Origin: Cheiracanthium punctorium | Lineage: Eukaryota; Arthropoda; Arachnida; Araneae; Cheiracanthiidae | Direction: 5' to 3' | Length of the DNA stretch: 64,000 nucleotides | Assembly (NCBI GenBank): GCA_038373885.1 | Contig: JAWZYV010000169.1 | Coordinates: forward strand, 248,001 to 312,000 | Shown: positions 34,893 through 47,650 of the stretch, piece after piece | Layout: the number at the start of each line of letters is the position of its first letter | How positions within the stretch are numbered: position 1 is the stretch's first letter | Translations under genes and position numbers: made by a program | The notes under the pieces: generated by a model | Told to the model about the DNA's origin: nothing | What the model saw: the letters and a program-made list of their open reading frames with translations, nothing else | Database searches by the model: none

Positions 34893-35258
34893 AATAAATC
34901 AGGTTAGTGTATGAATTTTCAGTTTCATGAATTAAACTATCGTATTTTATTTCATTTTAATATTACCTAAAATTAAAATTTTCGAGAGTGGGGAAACTTA
35001 ATTTTATCAGCAATGAGCATATAAGTGTGATTGAGAAAGTACTTATTATATTCTGCTTAAGGTTATTTTTATCATCAATATAAATTAAAATTCCATGTAA
35101 TTTTGATGATTAATTTTCTATTATTTCTAATAATTTAATTTTAAACATATTTATATATTTTCAATATAAATAACTGGCCTACACTCAAAAATCTAGAAGG
35201 GGCCAGACAGTCCCCTCCCAGTTTTCTAGGTATACTGCAATTGTCAGTCTTCCTGGTG

Positions 35259-35935
35259 TTAAAGAACATTTTGGCCCCCTTATCCCTGTTTGGGTGCGAA
35301 TTTCAAAAAACCCTGAAATTAATATTTAGGTATTTGTATTAGTTACATTTTAAAGCAAGAATTTTACGGCTGCCTCTTTTAGCCTCTGAGATATGAAGAT
35401 AAATGGGAAAAGAACGTTAAAGAACGTTTTAGCCCCTTACCCCCGTTTCGATGAAATATCTGAAGAACCCTGAAAATTACTTTTAGGTATTTCTATTAGT
35501 TACATTTGAAAGCAAGAGTTTTACGGCTATCTCATTTTACAACTGCGATATAAAAGGAGATGGGAAAAGAACGTTAAAGAACATTTTGGCCCCTTACCCC
35601 CGTTTCGATGAAAATTCTGAAGAACCCTGAAAATTACTTTTAGGTATTTCTATTAGTTACATTTTAAAGCAAGAGTTTTACGGCTATCTCTTTTTTCCTC
35701 TGTGATACGAAGGGAAATGTGAAAAGAACGTTAAAGAACGTTTTGGCCCCCTTATGCGTGTTTGGGTGCGAATTTCAAAAAACCCTGAAATTTATTTTTA
35801 GGTATTTGTATTAGTTACATTTTAAAGCAAGAATTTTACGGCTATCTCTTTTCTCCCCTGAGATATGAAGGAAAACGTGAAAAGAACGTTTTGGGTCGCC
35901 ACCCCCGTCTGGGTTCAAATTTTTAAAAATCGCTT
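35259..35935 (+). repeat. 157-bp tandem array, right part
   Basis: The array resumes at the TTAA next to piggyBac. Anchors start at 35340, 35497, 35654 and 35812, giving spacings of 157, 157 and 158. Units here are more regular than on the left side. After 35935 the text changes to the edge sequence of the composite repeat. Confidence 0.9.
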
Positions 35936-36047
35936 CTTAAATGATGCCTATTTTCATGAAATTTCATGTCAATATCTCCAATAGATTTGGTTGTGCGATG
36001 ATCGTATATCAGTCGGTCAGTCAGGACATCTTCCTTTATTATAGAGA

Positions 36048-36159
36048 TTTCATAAAAACAACATGATGAATGATATTAAGAATTTCAAAATGCAATAAAT
36101 GTGCAATGAAATCGTGAAATTATCAAAACTTTATCTAACGAAAACTCACATCATAAAAA

Positions 36160-36198
<39 letters not shown>

Positions 36199-38799
36199 AC
36201 AGACGGACTGTCCTCTCCATTGCAGTTCTTATGACAAATGATGCCTGGGGGTCATTTCTACGAATTGCTATCCCCAATTTCTTACCTTACGGTCACAGCA
36301 AAAGTTACAGGCTTGATCTCAAAGATGCAGTTTTATGCTCCTAGTAATTAATTTATTCTGGTTGTAACGCAAGTAATTTGCATATTGCAACTTTACTCAG
36401 TAGCACTTATTTGACACAATATTCAAATTTCAAAAGGATTGGCTTATTTTCGAGTGAGTTCTCGCTATTTTGTGTTTTTTCCTTCATTTTTGGAAACCAG
36501 GTATATATATATATATATATTTTCCCCCCCATACTTCTGATAATTATACAGTTTTAATCTCGAACAACATGCAACACTAGGCAGAACTGATGACATAATA
36601 GGGAGTGTGGACAGCAGTGTCGCACTTTTACATAAAATTCAAGCAAATAAATTTTCCTCAAGTTTTAAATTTCAAACTAGCTGCGCCTAAACATAGAATT
36701 GATATTTGTTACATTTTATAGCAAAAATTTTATGGATACTTTTTTTTCTGTTATGAAGGATGGCGACACTTCTATTTCCTTCATGTCTATTCTCCGTAGA
36801 GAACAATATTAAAAATGTTCTGAAATCGATTTTTAGGTATTCGTGGGTGTTGTGTTTTACAGCAAGAATTTTACGGATGTGCCTTTTTTTTCTCTTTGAG
36901 ATCAGGTGGGATATGTGAAAAGCGCCCCGTTGCGCATCACCCCGTTAATGAATGGAGTACATTTTAGGGATTGGTAACTTTTTTGTACGGGATGGTATGA
37001 AATTTTAAATTTTGTATTTATACAGATTAATCTCGTGAAAATTTTAATGAATAACATTGAATTTGATATCTTTTCTGTAGTAGAACTTTCTAACTTATTA
37101 TAGATTACTATGTTCAATATAAAGGAATAAAAGCCTAAATCTTTGTTTTTGGGACATCCAGTATATGTGCGTCGGTTGCGTCAAATGTTTGTGCAAACGT
37201 TTGAATGTCATTTAAAAAGAACAAGTATTTATTAAAGATTTTTTCAAATGGGTTTAAACGAATAAAATTGTTGGAAAATTAATTGTAGTTTAAAAAGTTA
37301 CAATAGATGGCGCTAACTTATATAATTTGAAGTAAGTTTCTAATTCAAAGGATCTCCCTTTAATCTAATTCATGTAAACTTTTTTAATTTTTCTTACTGT
37401 ATAGCGAATTTTTAAAAGTTTGACCTGCCCAAAGGGCATTTAAAGCTTCTGAAAGCTGAACTAGGTATAAATAGGTATGTATATATAACACCAATTTCAA
37501 TGCACCATAAATATCTTCATAGTAAACTTCAACTATTTAATTTTACGTGCGCAGAACAAAACATGAAAATCATTTCTTACTAAAAACATTTTATACTTTC
37601 ATTTACGAAACCTATGCATTATTGCATCGTCATTAAAAAATTAATTGTATTTAAAAAATAACAGGACTTTGTGAAATATTTGATTTAAGATTAAGATATT
37701 TTTTGATAAGCTTTATGAAAATTTTCATACAGAATCAAGTTTTTTTTCCCGTAATGCTGTAGAACTGTATAATATTTTAATAGAACTACTTTTCCATTCA
37801 GCATTCTTTCGTTCATGGAATATTTTCGTTAGTGGTTGGGTAAGTGTAATGTGATTATAAAATGTTTCGTAAATGTTCAAATTATCTGTTTATAGAATTT
37901 CTTATTAATAATAAAATATTATAAATACTTATTGACAAAAATTGAAGAAACCTTAATAAAATGCTTCTGGTGGAATTCCCTGAATTTTTTTTCTATGTCT
38001 TTAAATATAGTTTTAAAAAGTGTTTATTGTTTCGATATACTTCGTTTGAATTAAATAATTCAATTTCTCTGTAATGTAAAAAAAGTTAAAAATATACTTT
38101 TTAATTAATCGCATTCTTACATATTGTGCAGTGTACATTTTACTCTAGTTATTTTACAGGTAAATGATGATCTTAAAACAAGGAAAGCAAAAATAAAAAG
38201 TATTTCTTTGTATAATTTTTACCGTATAAAATTCCAAAATAAAAATAGCCATTATTTAATTATGATAATTCTTATTGTACTACTGATTGCAAAACACAGT
38301 ATCAGACGTATTATTCTTGAGCTTTTTTATATCATTCATAATTAATTCGAAAACTTTGTCATTTAATTTTCTTAAACTATAATACAATATATCACGAACA
38401 TACTGCCATATGCAATAACCGATGTGTCTAAAAAAAAATTTATAGGAATTTTCTTATTATTATTTAACGAAAAAAAGAATAACTTGGAAAAAGTAGGAAT
38501 AATTATTTACTTTTTAATGATTAATTAAGAGATATAATCTTTTTAATATGACTATAATAAAATACGTTTGAGTCTCGAATACTGAAACCACGATCTCATA
38601 TCTTTCTCTTCAAAATTTAGGGGGGAAAATCAAACACAATATCAGTATCAACATCAATTTCAGATGATTCTTTGCTATTTTTTACACTTTTAGATCTCTT
38701 ACAAAGTTCATGTCCTCCGCACGTAAATACGCTAAAAAACCGGAATAAAATTAGAGAATGAAAGAGATAGCAATAACCCTTCCGTCGCTTTCTAGCCCC
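36048..38799. other. AT-rich DNA with small repeat remnants
   Basis: Contains (TA)n at about 36163-36191 and 36502-36520. Two badly diverged copies of the 157-bp unit lie at about 36690-36930 (TTACATTTTATAGCAAAAATT, in part). A mariner-like end, TTTTTGGGACATCCAGTATA, lies at about 37145-37164 with no partner. A relative of the fold-back arm (TAGATGGCGCT at 37304-37314) is at about 37284-37350. No gene recognised. Confidence 0.5.
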
Positions 38800-38964
38800 T
38801 GACGTCAAAATTGGCCCTCCACAATTGCAGAAAAAGGCCGAATCTAACTGGTGGCTGCTTCGTGACGTCACTCCCCAAAGTTGAGTGTTTGCGGGGGCGC
38901 TCGAGGGGTAAGGGGCGGATAAGGGGGCGTCTCTCCGCTTAAAAGGGGGCGCGCAGCTTCGGTA
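38800..38964 (+). promoter_or_regulatory. Candidate GC-rich host promoter with two CRE sites
   Basis: Perfect cAMP-response elements TGACGTCA occur at 38800-38807 and 38863-38870. They are followed by several GC boxes (GGGGGCG near 38893, GGGGCGG at 38912-38918, GGGGGCG near 38923) and a TATA-like CTTAAAAGGG at 38938-38947 next to GGGGGCGCGC. This is the sharpest GC-rich island in the window and lies 44 bp 3' of nothing repetitive that I recognise. A plus-strand direction is chosen because a splice donor follows. A 131-codon minus-strand frame (38617-39012) overlaps it, but it resembles nothing known and is probably a by-product of base composition. Confidence 0.5.
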
Positions 38965-39106
38965 AAGAAACACTTTTCTCCGAAAATCGTTCAAGTTAGA
39001 ATTACCACGCAAGTTGCCGAAGTTTGTACCTGTTGCTACTGAAGGCGGCTGCGCCCCAAGAATTGAGAGACATTCTGTGACGAGTGACCAGTTGCCCGTC
39101 GTAAGT
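38965..39106 (+). other. Candidate non-coding first exon with splice donor
   Basis: About 135 bp downstream of the TATA-like box, GTC|GTAAGTATTT gives a near-consensus donor (GTAAGT at 39101-39106). The stretch between contains no ATG, as expected for an untranslated first exon. The base composition returns to AT-rich immediately after the donor. I found no downstream coding exon in the remaining 25 kb, so the gene, if real, has a long first intron or leaves the window. Confidence 0.42.
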
Positions 39107-42100
39107 ATTTTATTACATTAATAAATGTATAAATAAATTTTGCATTTCACATGAAAGTATCAGAAAATGGATTAGCAATATATTTAAGCGGCATTGAATT
39201 ATTTTAACGGAGATTACACGTTTTATTAACTACTTTAAAAAAAATTAATGAAATATGTTTTATTTAAATTTATTACAATTAAAAAGCGTTAAATTACCTG
39301 TACCTTAAAATAAGTGAAAGCAAAAAATAGAATTTCTAGAATATGTTTTTCAAAAATACTGTTTATATATATATAGATGTGTATCTAGATTGAAATTATT
39401 ATAAATCTAAAATATATATGGAAACTTAATTTGTATAATGTAACACAAATTACAAAAAGTGATTTAAATTTTTAAAGGAATTAGAATGGATAAATAAAAC
39501 TATATTGTTTATAAATTTTTTGAACTTATTTAAAAATTTTTGCGCGGCTGTTTCTTTTGAAGAATAAAATAAATGTATAAGTTAATGAGTATGAAGTTGT
39601 ATGTCATGTCATGTAGTTCATTGTTATTATTAAGGCGGAATTATCAATTTAAATAATTCCGTCAATAATTCCGTAACAAAGCTGACGGTGTTACTCTTTT
39701 TAAAACATGACATGTCTTTTTAATGCTTTGTTAAATGATATAATATATTTTACAAAATCTTTTATTTATATTTTACTTATGATGGAAGATACTATTGCAA
39801 GCCATTTTAGGAAAGCGTTTTCATAAAAAAAGAGAAATAATACAATATAAGTTCATTTAGGTGTTTCATAGGTATTCAATATTCAAAATATTTCGTATAT
39901 TTTAATATTATTAAGCTTTTATATGTGTAGGATATTTAAAATATTTAGATTAAAAAGTTCAAATTCAGTAAACGACATTTGAGATGTAGCATTCTCACTA
40001 ATATATATCAAGTTTTACTTTACTAAGCATCACTTAATATTTTTTATAATTTACTTTACTGATCTAAGTATACTAGCTTTGTACTTGTTTTTCGTTATAT
40101 ACATTCTCATATTCCTTAATATGCATTGCAGTTAAACCTCGCAATTTTATAAATTGTTAATTTTCGCAATCCATCATACAATGGCATTAGATAAGTTACA
40201 TTCTACAAAACCTAATTTGAAATATAAATATATATGTGAACAGAAAGTATTTTTAAAAATTCAACAGCATTTTTTAAAAAGCATAATTGTTTTAGTTTAA
40301 ACCATAAAAAGTTGTATTAAAACTGTTCTTTCCCAAAGCATCGCCGGATTAAATTTTATTGTGATTTGTGCACCGATATAAATGGTTACTGGTAAAAATA
40401 AACATTTCATTTTCATTTATTAATAGCACTCTATAACCATTTCAGGATGGCAAATAATTAGTCAACTTATGGGAATTAAATATATGTAACGTCTATGTTA
40501 TAAAATAACAAAAATCTTAGAATCCACAATACTTTCGAAGAATATTTTGATGTGGAGCATGAAAAGGCAGTGGTAGGATCTAAATTATTTTGTATTGTTA
40601 AGTTAAGGACATTTTCAGAGAAAGGGGATTGTTTTCAGGTTTGCGTTTTATCAGGCACGATATTAAGTATAGTTGTTTGTATTTTAACTCGGAAGACAAT
40701 AAGGAAAATATTTTCAAATCAAATACTTGATAGGTACTTATCTAGATACCTAGCTATATATACTGTTTATAACATAGTATATAGATTTGCAAAGAAACAG
40801 AACGTTGGAAAGGATTTGCTTGGAGAAGTAATCATACAATTTTAGGGATGTGGAGTACTTTTCCCGGTTTAGTTGTTTATTAACAGAAGCGTTACAAGTT
40901 TTGAATTCTTACATGTGTAATTTCAACAAATTCGTGTATTTATTTATATAATTTTATAGAATTATCGATTACACGTGCATGGAATCTCAGAACACCTTTC
41001 CCATCGAAACATGAAGCCACATTTCATTCAGGTTTATAATAATTACAAATTAATTATAGAAGTATGTTACTATTACTCAAAGGCAAATAGAAATGAATTT
41101 GCTATCTAGAGTCACAAAAGCCATATGCATTCACTGTTAATAATTACTGAAAATGTAATTTATATATCTATTCATATATCTACTCAAAAGATAATTCATC
41201 TATATTTAAAAAAAAATCAGTCACCTTTTAGACTGTGATTCATGTAAGAAAATAATATTACTTCCTCGTTATGGACTTGAATAAGAATGATAGATCAGAA
41301 ATGCTATTCCACTACATTTATGGTTTGTTGAGACAATTCCCAAACCACGCGTAATGTTAATCTTCAGACCCTGATCCTCATATGTGAAAAAAATCTGAGT
41401 ACACTTTACAATTCCCAAGTTTCTTCTGATGAACAATTTTTTTCTGTCCACGGCTTTTGCAAAGACAAAATGCTTTACAATGAATAAATGGATAAACTCT
41501 GCGAATTTTGTAGCATTGGACTGATATAACTAATGGTACTTTTGAAGACATTCTGAACACTAAATTGGATGTATAAATTTTTGCATTTACAAACATAAAT
41601 TAAGTACTATGCTTTAAATTTTATGTCACCAACCTTCTATTTGGTAAAATTTAACGCAAATATTGTTTTAGCAATCTAACTTGGATAAAAGATTAACGTT
41701 GAAAAATAAGAAAAAGAAGTAAAATAAAATATACTTGCATCCTTTCTAGCTTTTTGAGGTGTCCTAAATACATAAAATTGATCTAAAAAATCACTTTGAA
41801 TGCGAAAGAATAATTTAAAGCAAGATTAAAATAAACATTTTTTAATACCCATTTCATACAGAAATTTAATTCTATTGTGTAGTGCATTTTTAATCTAATT
41901 TATTTTTTATAAAAACTGCTAAATGCTCATTTTAGTTCAGATTTTTTTCATTCAAATTACTCTTTTATTTTTATGCTCGATTTTACAATGTCGTGATTCT
42001 GAATACAATAGGCAATTTGATTAACATTTATTTAATTGTAAATATGAAATACTGTTTCAATGAATGGATAATTTTTTAATGTAAATAATTTTCGTTTGTG

Positions 42101-44160
42101 CATGATTAGCATTTTCAGGTGGATTTTCTATTTTGTTTTGTTTCATTTTGTTTTTTATCACACGAAAAATTGCCAATTATGAAATTTATTCCAACATAAA
42201 AATATATTTTATTGTATATTTCTTCAAATAGCCTGCATAAAATATAAGAGAAAAACATGTATTTAACTTTTTCCTTTCATCAAAATGCGTGGGACATCGT
42301 ACAAGTAAATCAACACCCATAGACAATGATTCTGTAAGTTAAATTTGTGCGTCTCTGCAATGAATGATAAATGATGTGCAATTTTTAACGAACAGATATT
42401 TCCAAAAGATACTTAACACGATTAAATTTATTTCAAATGAGAATTGCTCATAAGCTTGTATATGTCCGAACTTTAGAGTGTGACTTCACCTTAGAGTGCG
42501 AGCGTATTGTACTATTCCCATAAAATAAATGTGAATAGTACAATACGCTTTCCTTTACCGCAGATAAAATATTGTAAGCTGTAAAAGATGTTTCTCTTCA
42601 TTTGAAACAAAACATCGTAACTTCCATGCACTTCAGGAATTATTAAAGAAATATTTAAATTTTTAATAATTCTAATGGGTATCTTGATAAAATGCTATAT
42701 ACCCGTATTTCAGTAACAACAACAGCGTATAAAATGTCACTATCACATTTTAAATTATATATTTACAGGTCAAGGAATTTAAATTTAATTATTTAAGTCA
42801 GTGTATTGTCAGTAAAAGACAATAACCAATAACAATTTAAAAAATTAATTTCAGCTGTGTTGGAATGTGTTCATTAAGCAGTAGAAAATCTGTTCTGTCA
42901 TTGGAAAGCTTTACACTATCATCTGTTATTCTAGGTAGTTTAAACATCTGACAAACTGCCGTTAGTATTGATTCATTTAAAGCGATGGTTCTATTGATTT
43001 TAGTCCGATTAATCTGTCCAAGGCATATTTTGGCTATAAGTAATTAAACATCTGAATTCTGCTCAAATTGTCAATTTCTCAGAATTGCTTTTACATAGCA
43101 ATTAAAACTTTCCAATATAACTATTTTGTATTACTATACTAAAGCGTTATAAAATGTACAACCTCAGGCAAAAAGAATGGAATCACTGTAAGAAGAATTG
43201 GAATTTGAAGAGAATAGAAGCTAAAATGTTAAAAAAGTTTAAAAAACTGAAAATGTTATTTTCAAAGTCTATGTGTAAGTTGTATCTTAACCCTTTCGAT
43301 ACGTAGGAAATGGCCGTGGTTACATAATCGTGGTTTTGCACAAGATTGTTTGTACACGGAATCGGAAGCAGAGAAAACTTGTTTTGCGTCATACACCAAA
43401 AAATCAAAAAAATTGCTATATACACGAAATTTACTCCTTACAAAATGTAGTTAATTATATTTCGGAATTGATATCAGCTATGGTAATCATGCCGACATAA
43501 CATGGCAGATTCTTTCGTCAACACGCAAAGAACGTTTTGTAGGTGCTGCCAAAGTGCGGCGGTAGTACTTTGGTGGATGCCGCCATATGGCGGAAAGAGT
43601 ACCCACGCAACATTTCAAGGTTGCCGCCATTGGGTGGCAGCAGTGACGAAAGGTTTGAATGTTATGTGTTTCATAAAGCAATTCTCTAGTATCACGAAAG
43701 GTCACAAGGGGCATCACGTTGATTAACCTGCGTACCACACAATATGTCGAGGTCGCATACTTTTCGAATACGCGACTCGTTGAAGCTTCAGTAAGATTCA
43801 CACACACAATCACGCAATATCTTTACTATCAGCCTGACTTCTACAGTGATATAACAAGAAAGTGGTATGGGTAATGATTAACTTTTTAATATGACCATTA
43901 AATCCCCTGCAAACATTTCTGACGTCCCATTTGCAGTGACACAGCAACGTTATGCTCACTTCATACTAATATTAAACAAGTTCAATATCGAGATAACCTG
44001 GATTTCACGTTTTTCCGCCGAATTCTAGCTAACTTATACTGTCTTAGTCAACATTCTGCAAGTTTTCTTCCTAATGCTTGAATGAACTTTGCGCAGACAG
44101 ACTTGCGGCATTTATATTGCGTGGTATTATGCAGAGTGTTTCAAGGGTCTCGTAGATGCA
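39107..44160. other. AT-rich DNA, no gene recognised
   Basis: Candidate intron of the unit starting at 38965, or plain intergenic DNA. One strong hairpin is listed separately. A GC-richer patch at 43500-43700 (GCCGCCATATGGCGG) has short open frames on both strands that match nothing I know. Confidence 0.5.
42501..42549. repeat. Perfect 17-bp hairpin
   Basis: AGCGTATTGTACTATTC (42501-42517) and GAATAGTACAATACGCT (42533-42549) are exact reverse complements around a 15-nt loop. Isolated in AT-rich DNA. Confidence 0.9.
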
Positions 44161-44600
44161 TGTAAGGGGTGGTACCGGCTATATCGTGAATCTTCTATCG
44201 GTCGTACTATTAGAAAATGATAATTGATAGAACGTGATCCAAATTCTTTTAATTTAATGTTCAAGTGGGTAGGATCGTCGATCGCAGCCTTTCACCCAAT
44301 TTTTTGAATTAGCAGAAAATTATCTGTGAAATCACATACCATTGATTGATCATTTTGGAGTAATAGTGAACTTTCCAAAAATGTTTCTGCAAAAAAATGG
44401 TTCATTCATAGAAAGCACTTGACTAAAATTGATTATTAACAGGATTGATTATTAAAGTATGCATATGGTTTACAGAGTTTATTATTAAATTCATTATATT
44501 AACAAGTCAATGAAAACGACATTTCCATTCCCACATTGCTATGTAATTCTGAAACCCCCTCTACCACCCGTTACATATTTTCTACAAAAGTTATCAATCA
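44150..44600. repeat. Diverged relative of the 22-kb fold-back element
   Basis: 44524-44585 (CCCACATTGCTATGT, then CCCGTTACA) resembles arms at 21899 and 22396. The left side GATGCATGTAAGGGGTGGTA (from about 44167) pairs weakly, inverted, with the right side. Boundaries are uncertain. Confidence 0.4.
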
Positions 44601-46796
44601 CCTTATATATTAGTTTTATAATTTCACAGATACTGATGGTATTCTCAGTTTCGCTAATGAACTAATTAGAAAATACGGAAATCATTTACGTTGCAGAATA
44701 TATTTGGTGTTGAGATATTTATTTTTAATAAGAAAAGTAGAACTGATTGTTGATTTAATAAGTAAAAATCATTTATTCGAGTACGGTTTAATACAACCCT
44801 AATATATATCACAGATGTGTGACATGTTTATGATCACCTAACGTGACATAAATGTACCGTTACAATTTCCATTTATGTTCCTAAAGATATACAGCGACGT
44901 TTTTTAAATGAGTGTTATGTTGCTCTTTTGAGAGACATAACTCTCTTGACGGACGATTGTTCAGCATTTTGACGTCGACCGTTATTTTGAAGAGTTAAAA
45001 GAGAAAAAGTCCTATTTCAAAGTAGATCTTTATTTTGAGACATTTACGAAGGGAAATATCTGTCTAATTTTCCTTTAATGATAATAAATAATCATACTTT
45101 GCTGAAAATGTATAGTTGCATCTACCATTCAAATTTTTCCCAAAAAAGGAGAACAACTCGTTATCACAGCTAAGACTATAAGAAATTCTGTCATATGCTC
45201 TACTTGGACTACATAGTTTTTTTTTTAATTTTATAATATATGAAACTGAATTCATTTGAATATATGTAATGAGGAAGTATCTACAGTTTAAAAAAATAAA
45301 TATTATAGATTACAAAACGCAGACAACGGCAACAACAATAGATACTAGAATATCACTGTTCTTCGTGCGATTTTCCAAAATGTTCCTCTTTTTTTTGTAT
45401 GTCATTTGGGGAGATTACATTAATCACATATGCTGAATAGTTATAAAACACAACGTGTTTGTTGGATTTTTGAAAGAAAAACTTACAAATTTTACTACAC
45501 GTATTTTTTTATTCTTAGTTTTGAAAAAAGTTACTTTAAGAATGTACACATATGACAAATACCATTAAAAAATGTAACTTAAAGCAAGTAATACGTGTTC
45601 AGATATTTTTACCTAATTTTTTTTAAATTTTATATTGTGAAAGTTCAAATTTATAATTTTCTAATATGCGTAAAGAATTGTATATTTTCATTAACTTTTC
45701 ACAAAAAATTATAATCACCGTCTGATAATAGGTTATATTAAAAATGACTTGCAGAACTATTTTAATTTGTAAAAAATGCCATACACTTTTAAACAGGAGT
45801 GCATAGTATGATTATCACTTTAGTGTGAAAATCAAATTGATAGGAATAAGCCCGGAAATGTTAAGTTTCAAGTAAGTAAATGCAGACACAATGCGTAATA
45901 AAATATTTGGGGTAAAATCTACATATTTTATGAATAAAGAAAGAAATTTTTCTAACTGAAAAATAAAAATTACATTCTTTATAAAATAAAAGTAATGGGT
46001 AAGGAAGCCATGGTTTTCTGAAAAAAAATCATTATCGATTCATAAAATATACACGTACACACAATTTACGATGATTAATAAGTCACTTTATTTTCATAGG
46101 TAGGTGTGAAACCAAGTTAAAAGAGTGAAAATATGGACTGTAAAAAATAAGCAAAATTTAAGCATTAATTATTTTTAATTATCGTACTTACAGAAAAAAA
46201 AAAGCATCTACTAAATGTCTTTACTTTCTACTCAGAATAAAGGCACCAAGAGAAATGTTTACAAACTAAAATTAAATAATAATCCATAGAGGTTTTAAAT
46301 ATTTCTATAAAATAAAATTTTTAGCATAGTCCAGGAAAAAATTTAATAAATGACTTCATCAAAATTTAATAAATATTAAAAAAGTCTTTTAAGTTTTCAT
46401 ATAAGATTTATGTAAAACTCAAATGAAAATTTGATGAAAAATTAAAAATGTTAGTAGTATCTGTTCTATTTAACGTTGTTGGTACTTGCTCTTTTTTTGC
46501 GATGCCGAATTGTATGTGCACGTCACCCATGAACGACATTTGTGACAGGAATATCTGAAAATCATAAATGTTTTCTCAAGTATTAGTGGTCCTAGAAAAT
46601 ATTTCACAAAACTAATAAATTTCGGTTTCAACATCTTATGCAATGATGCCATCTAATATTCAAAACAAAGCTTAAACACATCCTACTCAGACATACACAT
46701 TTGAAATTCATAAAATTTTCTTTAACTGCTAGACATTGTATATGTGAGGTGCTCGGAGAAGAAATGGCGAACAACTGCATGTTTCTAAGGAAAAAG

Positions 46797-46800
<4 letters not shown>
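44601..46800. other. AT-rich DNA, no gene recognised
   Basis: No repeats or frames that I can assign. Confidence 0.5.

Positions 46801-46862
<62 letters not shown>
46801..46862. repeat. (AT)n microsatellite
   Basis: About 31 uninterrupted AT units, running directly into the TA target of the next element. Confidence 0.95.
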
Positions 46863-46863
<1 letters not shown>

Positions 46864-46866
<3 letters not shown>

Positions 46867-47648
46867 GGTGGCCATAATTAAACTGCAAGTGTTCAAGGGG
46901 TGCTGGAGAGAAACCTACCGAGAATATTCCAGTGAAATTAGGTATCTGCACGTTTCAGAACATGCGCATGCGCAAGTCAAATATGCAAAAAATAAAATCG
47001 TCATTTTCACCCGATATATGGCGCTGTATCGTATTTCAAAGCTCACCGGTGGCATATACAACTTCCAAAACCGGTAGACAGAGCATAGTGACATTCTAAG
47101 AGGCATATAAACAATATAAAACATCATTTACAGTTTATCAAAATACCATACAATTCGCTTCAGTAATTAAATTTTTACAGTAACATGTAATCAAAAATTA
47201 ACGTAAATTAGATCACAAATTAAACAATTCATAAAGACGCTTTGGAAAACAATTAAACCATTATTTATTCTCATTGACACTCATTGGACCTCTTCTTAAT
47301 CGTTTCATACGCCGGTATTCTTTCAGAGTAGCTGAATAATTGCTACCATTCTGATAGAATATCTTCACTAACAATGCACGTTCCTTCTTATTCAGAGTCA
47401 TGATTGACCATTACTCAATGTGGTCTGGTTTTTACACTGTTCGATGGGCTTAAAATTTGCATATATGACGTCATTAAACATTGAAACACGATATAGCGCC
47501 ATCTATCGGGTGAAAATGGCGATTTTCTATTGCATATTTGACTTGCGCATGTTCTGAAACGTGTAGATAGCAAGTTTTACTGAAATATCCCTGGTAGTTT
47601 TCTCTCCAGCACCCCTCGAACACTTGCAGTTTAATTATGGCCACCCTG
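46864..47648 (-). mobile_element. Deleted mariner-like element of the DUF4817 type
   Basis: 785 bp flanked by TA (46862-46863 and 47649-47650). The ends read CAGGGTGGCCATAATTAAAC on both strands. Inverted similarity extends about 170 bp, including AACATGCGCA and the AGATGGCGCT-like block. The centre encodes only the first part of a transposase. It is therefore a non-autonomous derivative of a larger element. Confidence 0.85.
47261..47401 (-). pseudogene. Transposase N-terminal fragment (DUF4817-like HTH)
   Basis: ATG at 47401, 46 codons, TAA at 47261-47263. The peptide contains KKERALLVKIFYQNG, then SATLKEYRRMKRLRRGPMS. This is the opening pattern of the DUF4817 helix-turn-helix found at the start of many arthropod mariner-like transposases. 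The catalytic part is deleted: the frame ends shortly after the RRGPMS motif. It might still make a short DNA-binding peptide, but nothing here shows that it is expressed. Confidence 0.72.
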
Positions 47649-47650
47649 TA

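Larger units (their letters stand above)
32861..35258 (+). mobile_element. piggyBac element inserted in the 157-bp array
   Basis: The right end, read on the minus strand, starts CACCAGGAAGACTGAC and abuts TTAA (35259-35262). That TTAA is the conserved one in an array unit (TTAAAGAAC). On the left, array homology stops at 32860 without a recognisable matching end, so the left terminal repeat is deleted or too diverged. The element carries a near full-length transposase pseudogene and cannot move by itself. Confidence 0.8.
31377..36047. mobile_element. Possible composite repeat element holding the 157-bp array
   Basis: The left edge CTAGCTGAAGGACCCG and the right edge TTCCTTTATTATAGAGAT, preceded by CAGTCGGTCAGTCAGGACAT, look like opposite edges of a dispersed arthropod repeat class from memory. 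Between them sit the 157-bp array and the piggyBac insertion. No coding region other than piggyBac. The unity of this block is inference. Confidence 0.4.

Noticed and set aside
31935..35935. 157-bp array as a CRISPR-like array
   Set aside because: Units are repeated over their whole length without unique spacers, and the DNA is eukaryotic.
37145..37164. TTTTTGGGACATCCAGTATA as the edge of a full mariner element
   Set aside because: No partner end was found; it is kept only as a remnant inside the anonymous region.
38617..39012. 131-codon minus-strand frame over the GC-rich island
   Set aside because: No recognisable domain. The plus-strand promoter-like layout and the donor site explain the island better, though a minus-strand exon is not excluded.
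43487..43813. 108-codon minus-strand frame and an overlapping plus-strand frame with palindrome GCCGCCATATGGCGG
   Set aside because: No family resemblance, both strands open, and no splice or promoter context.
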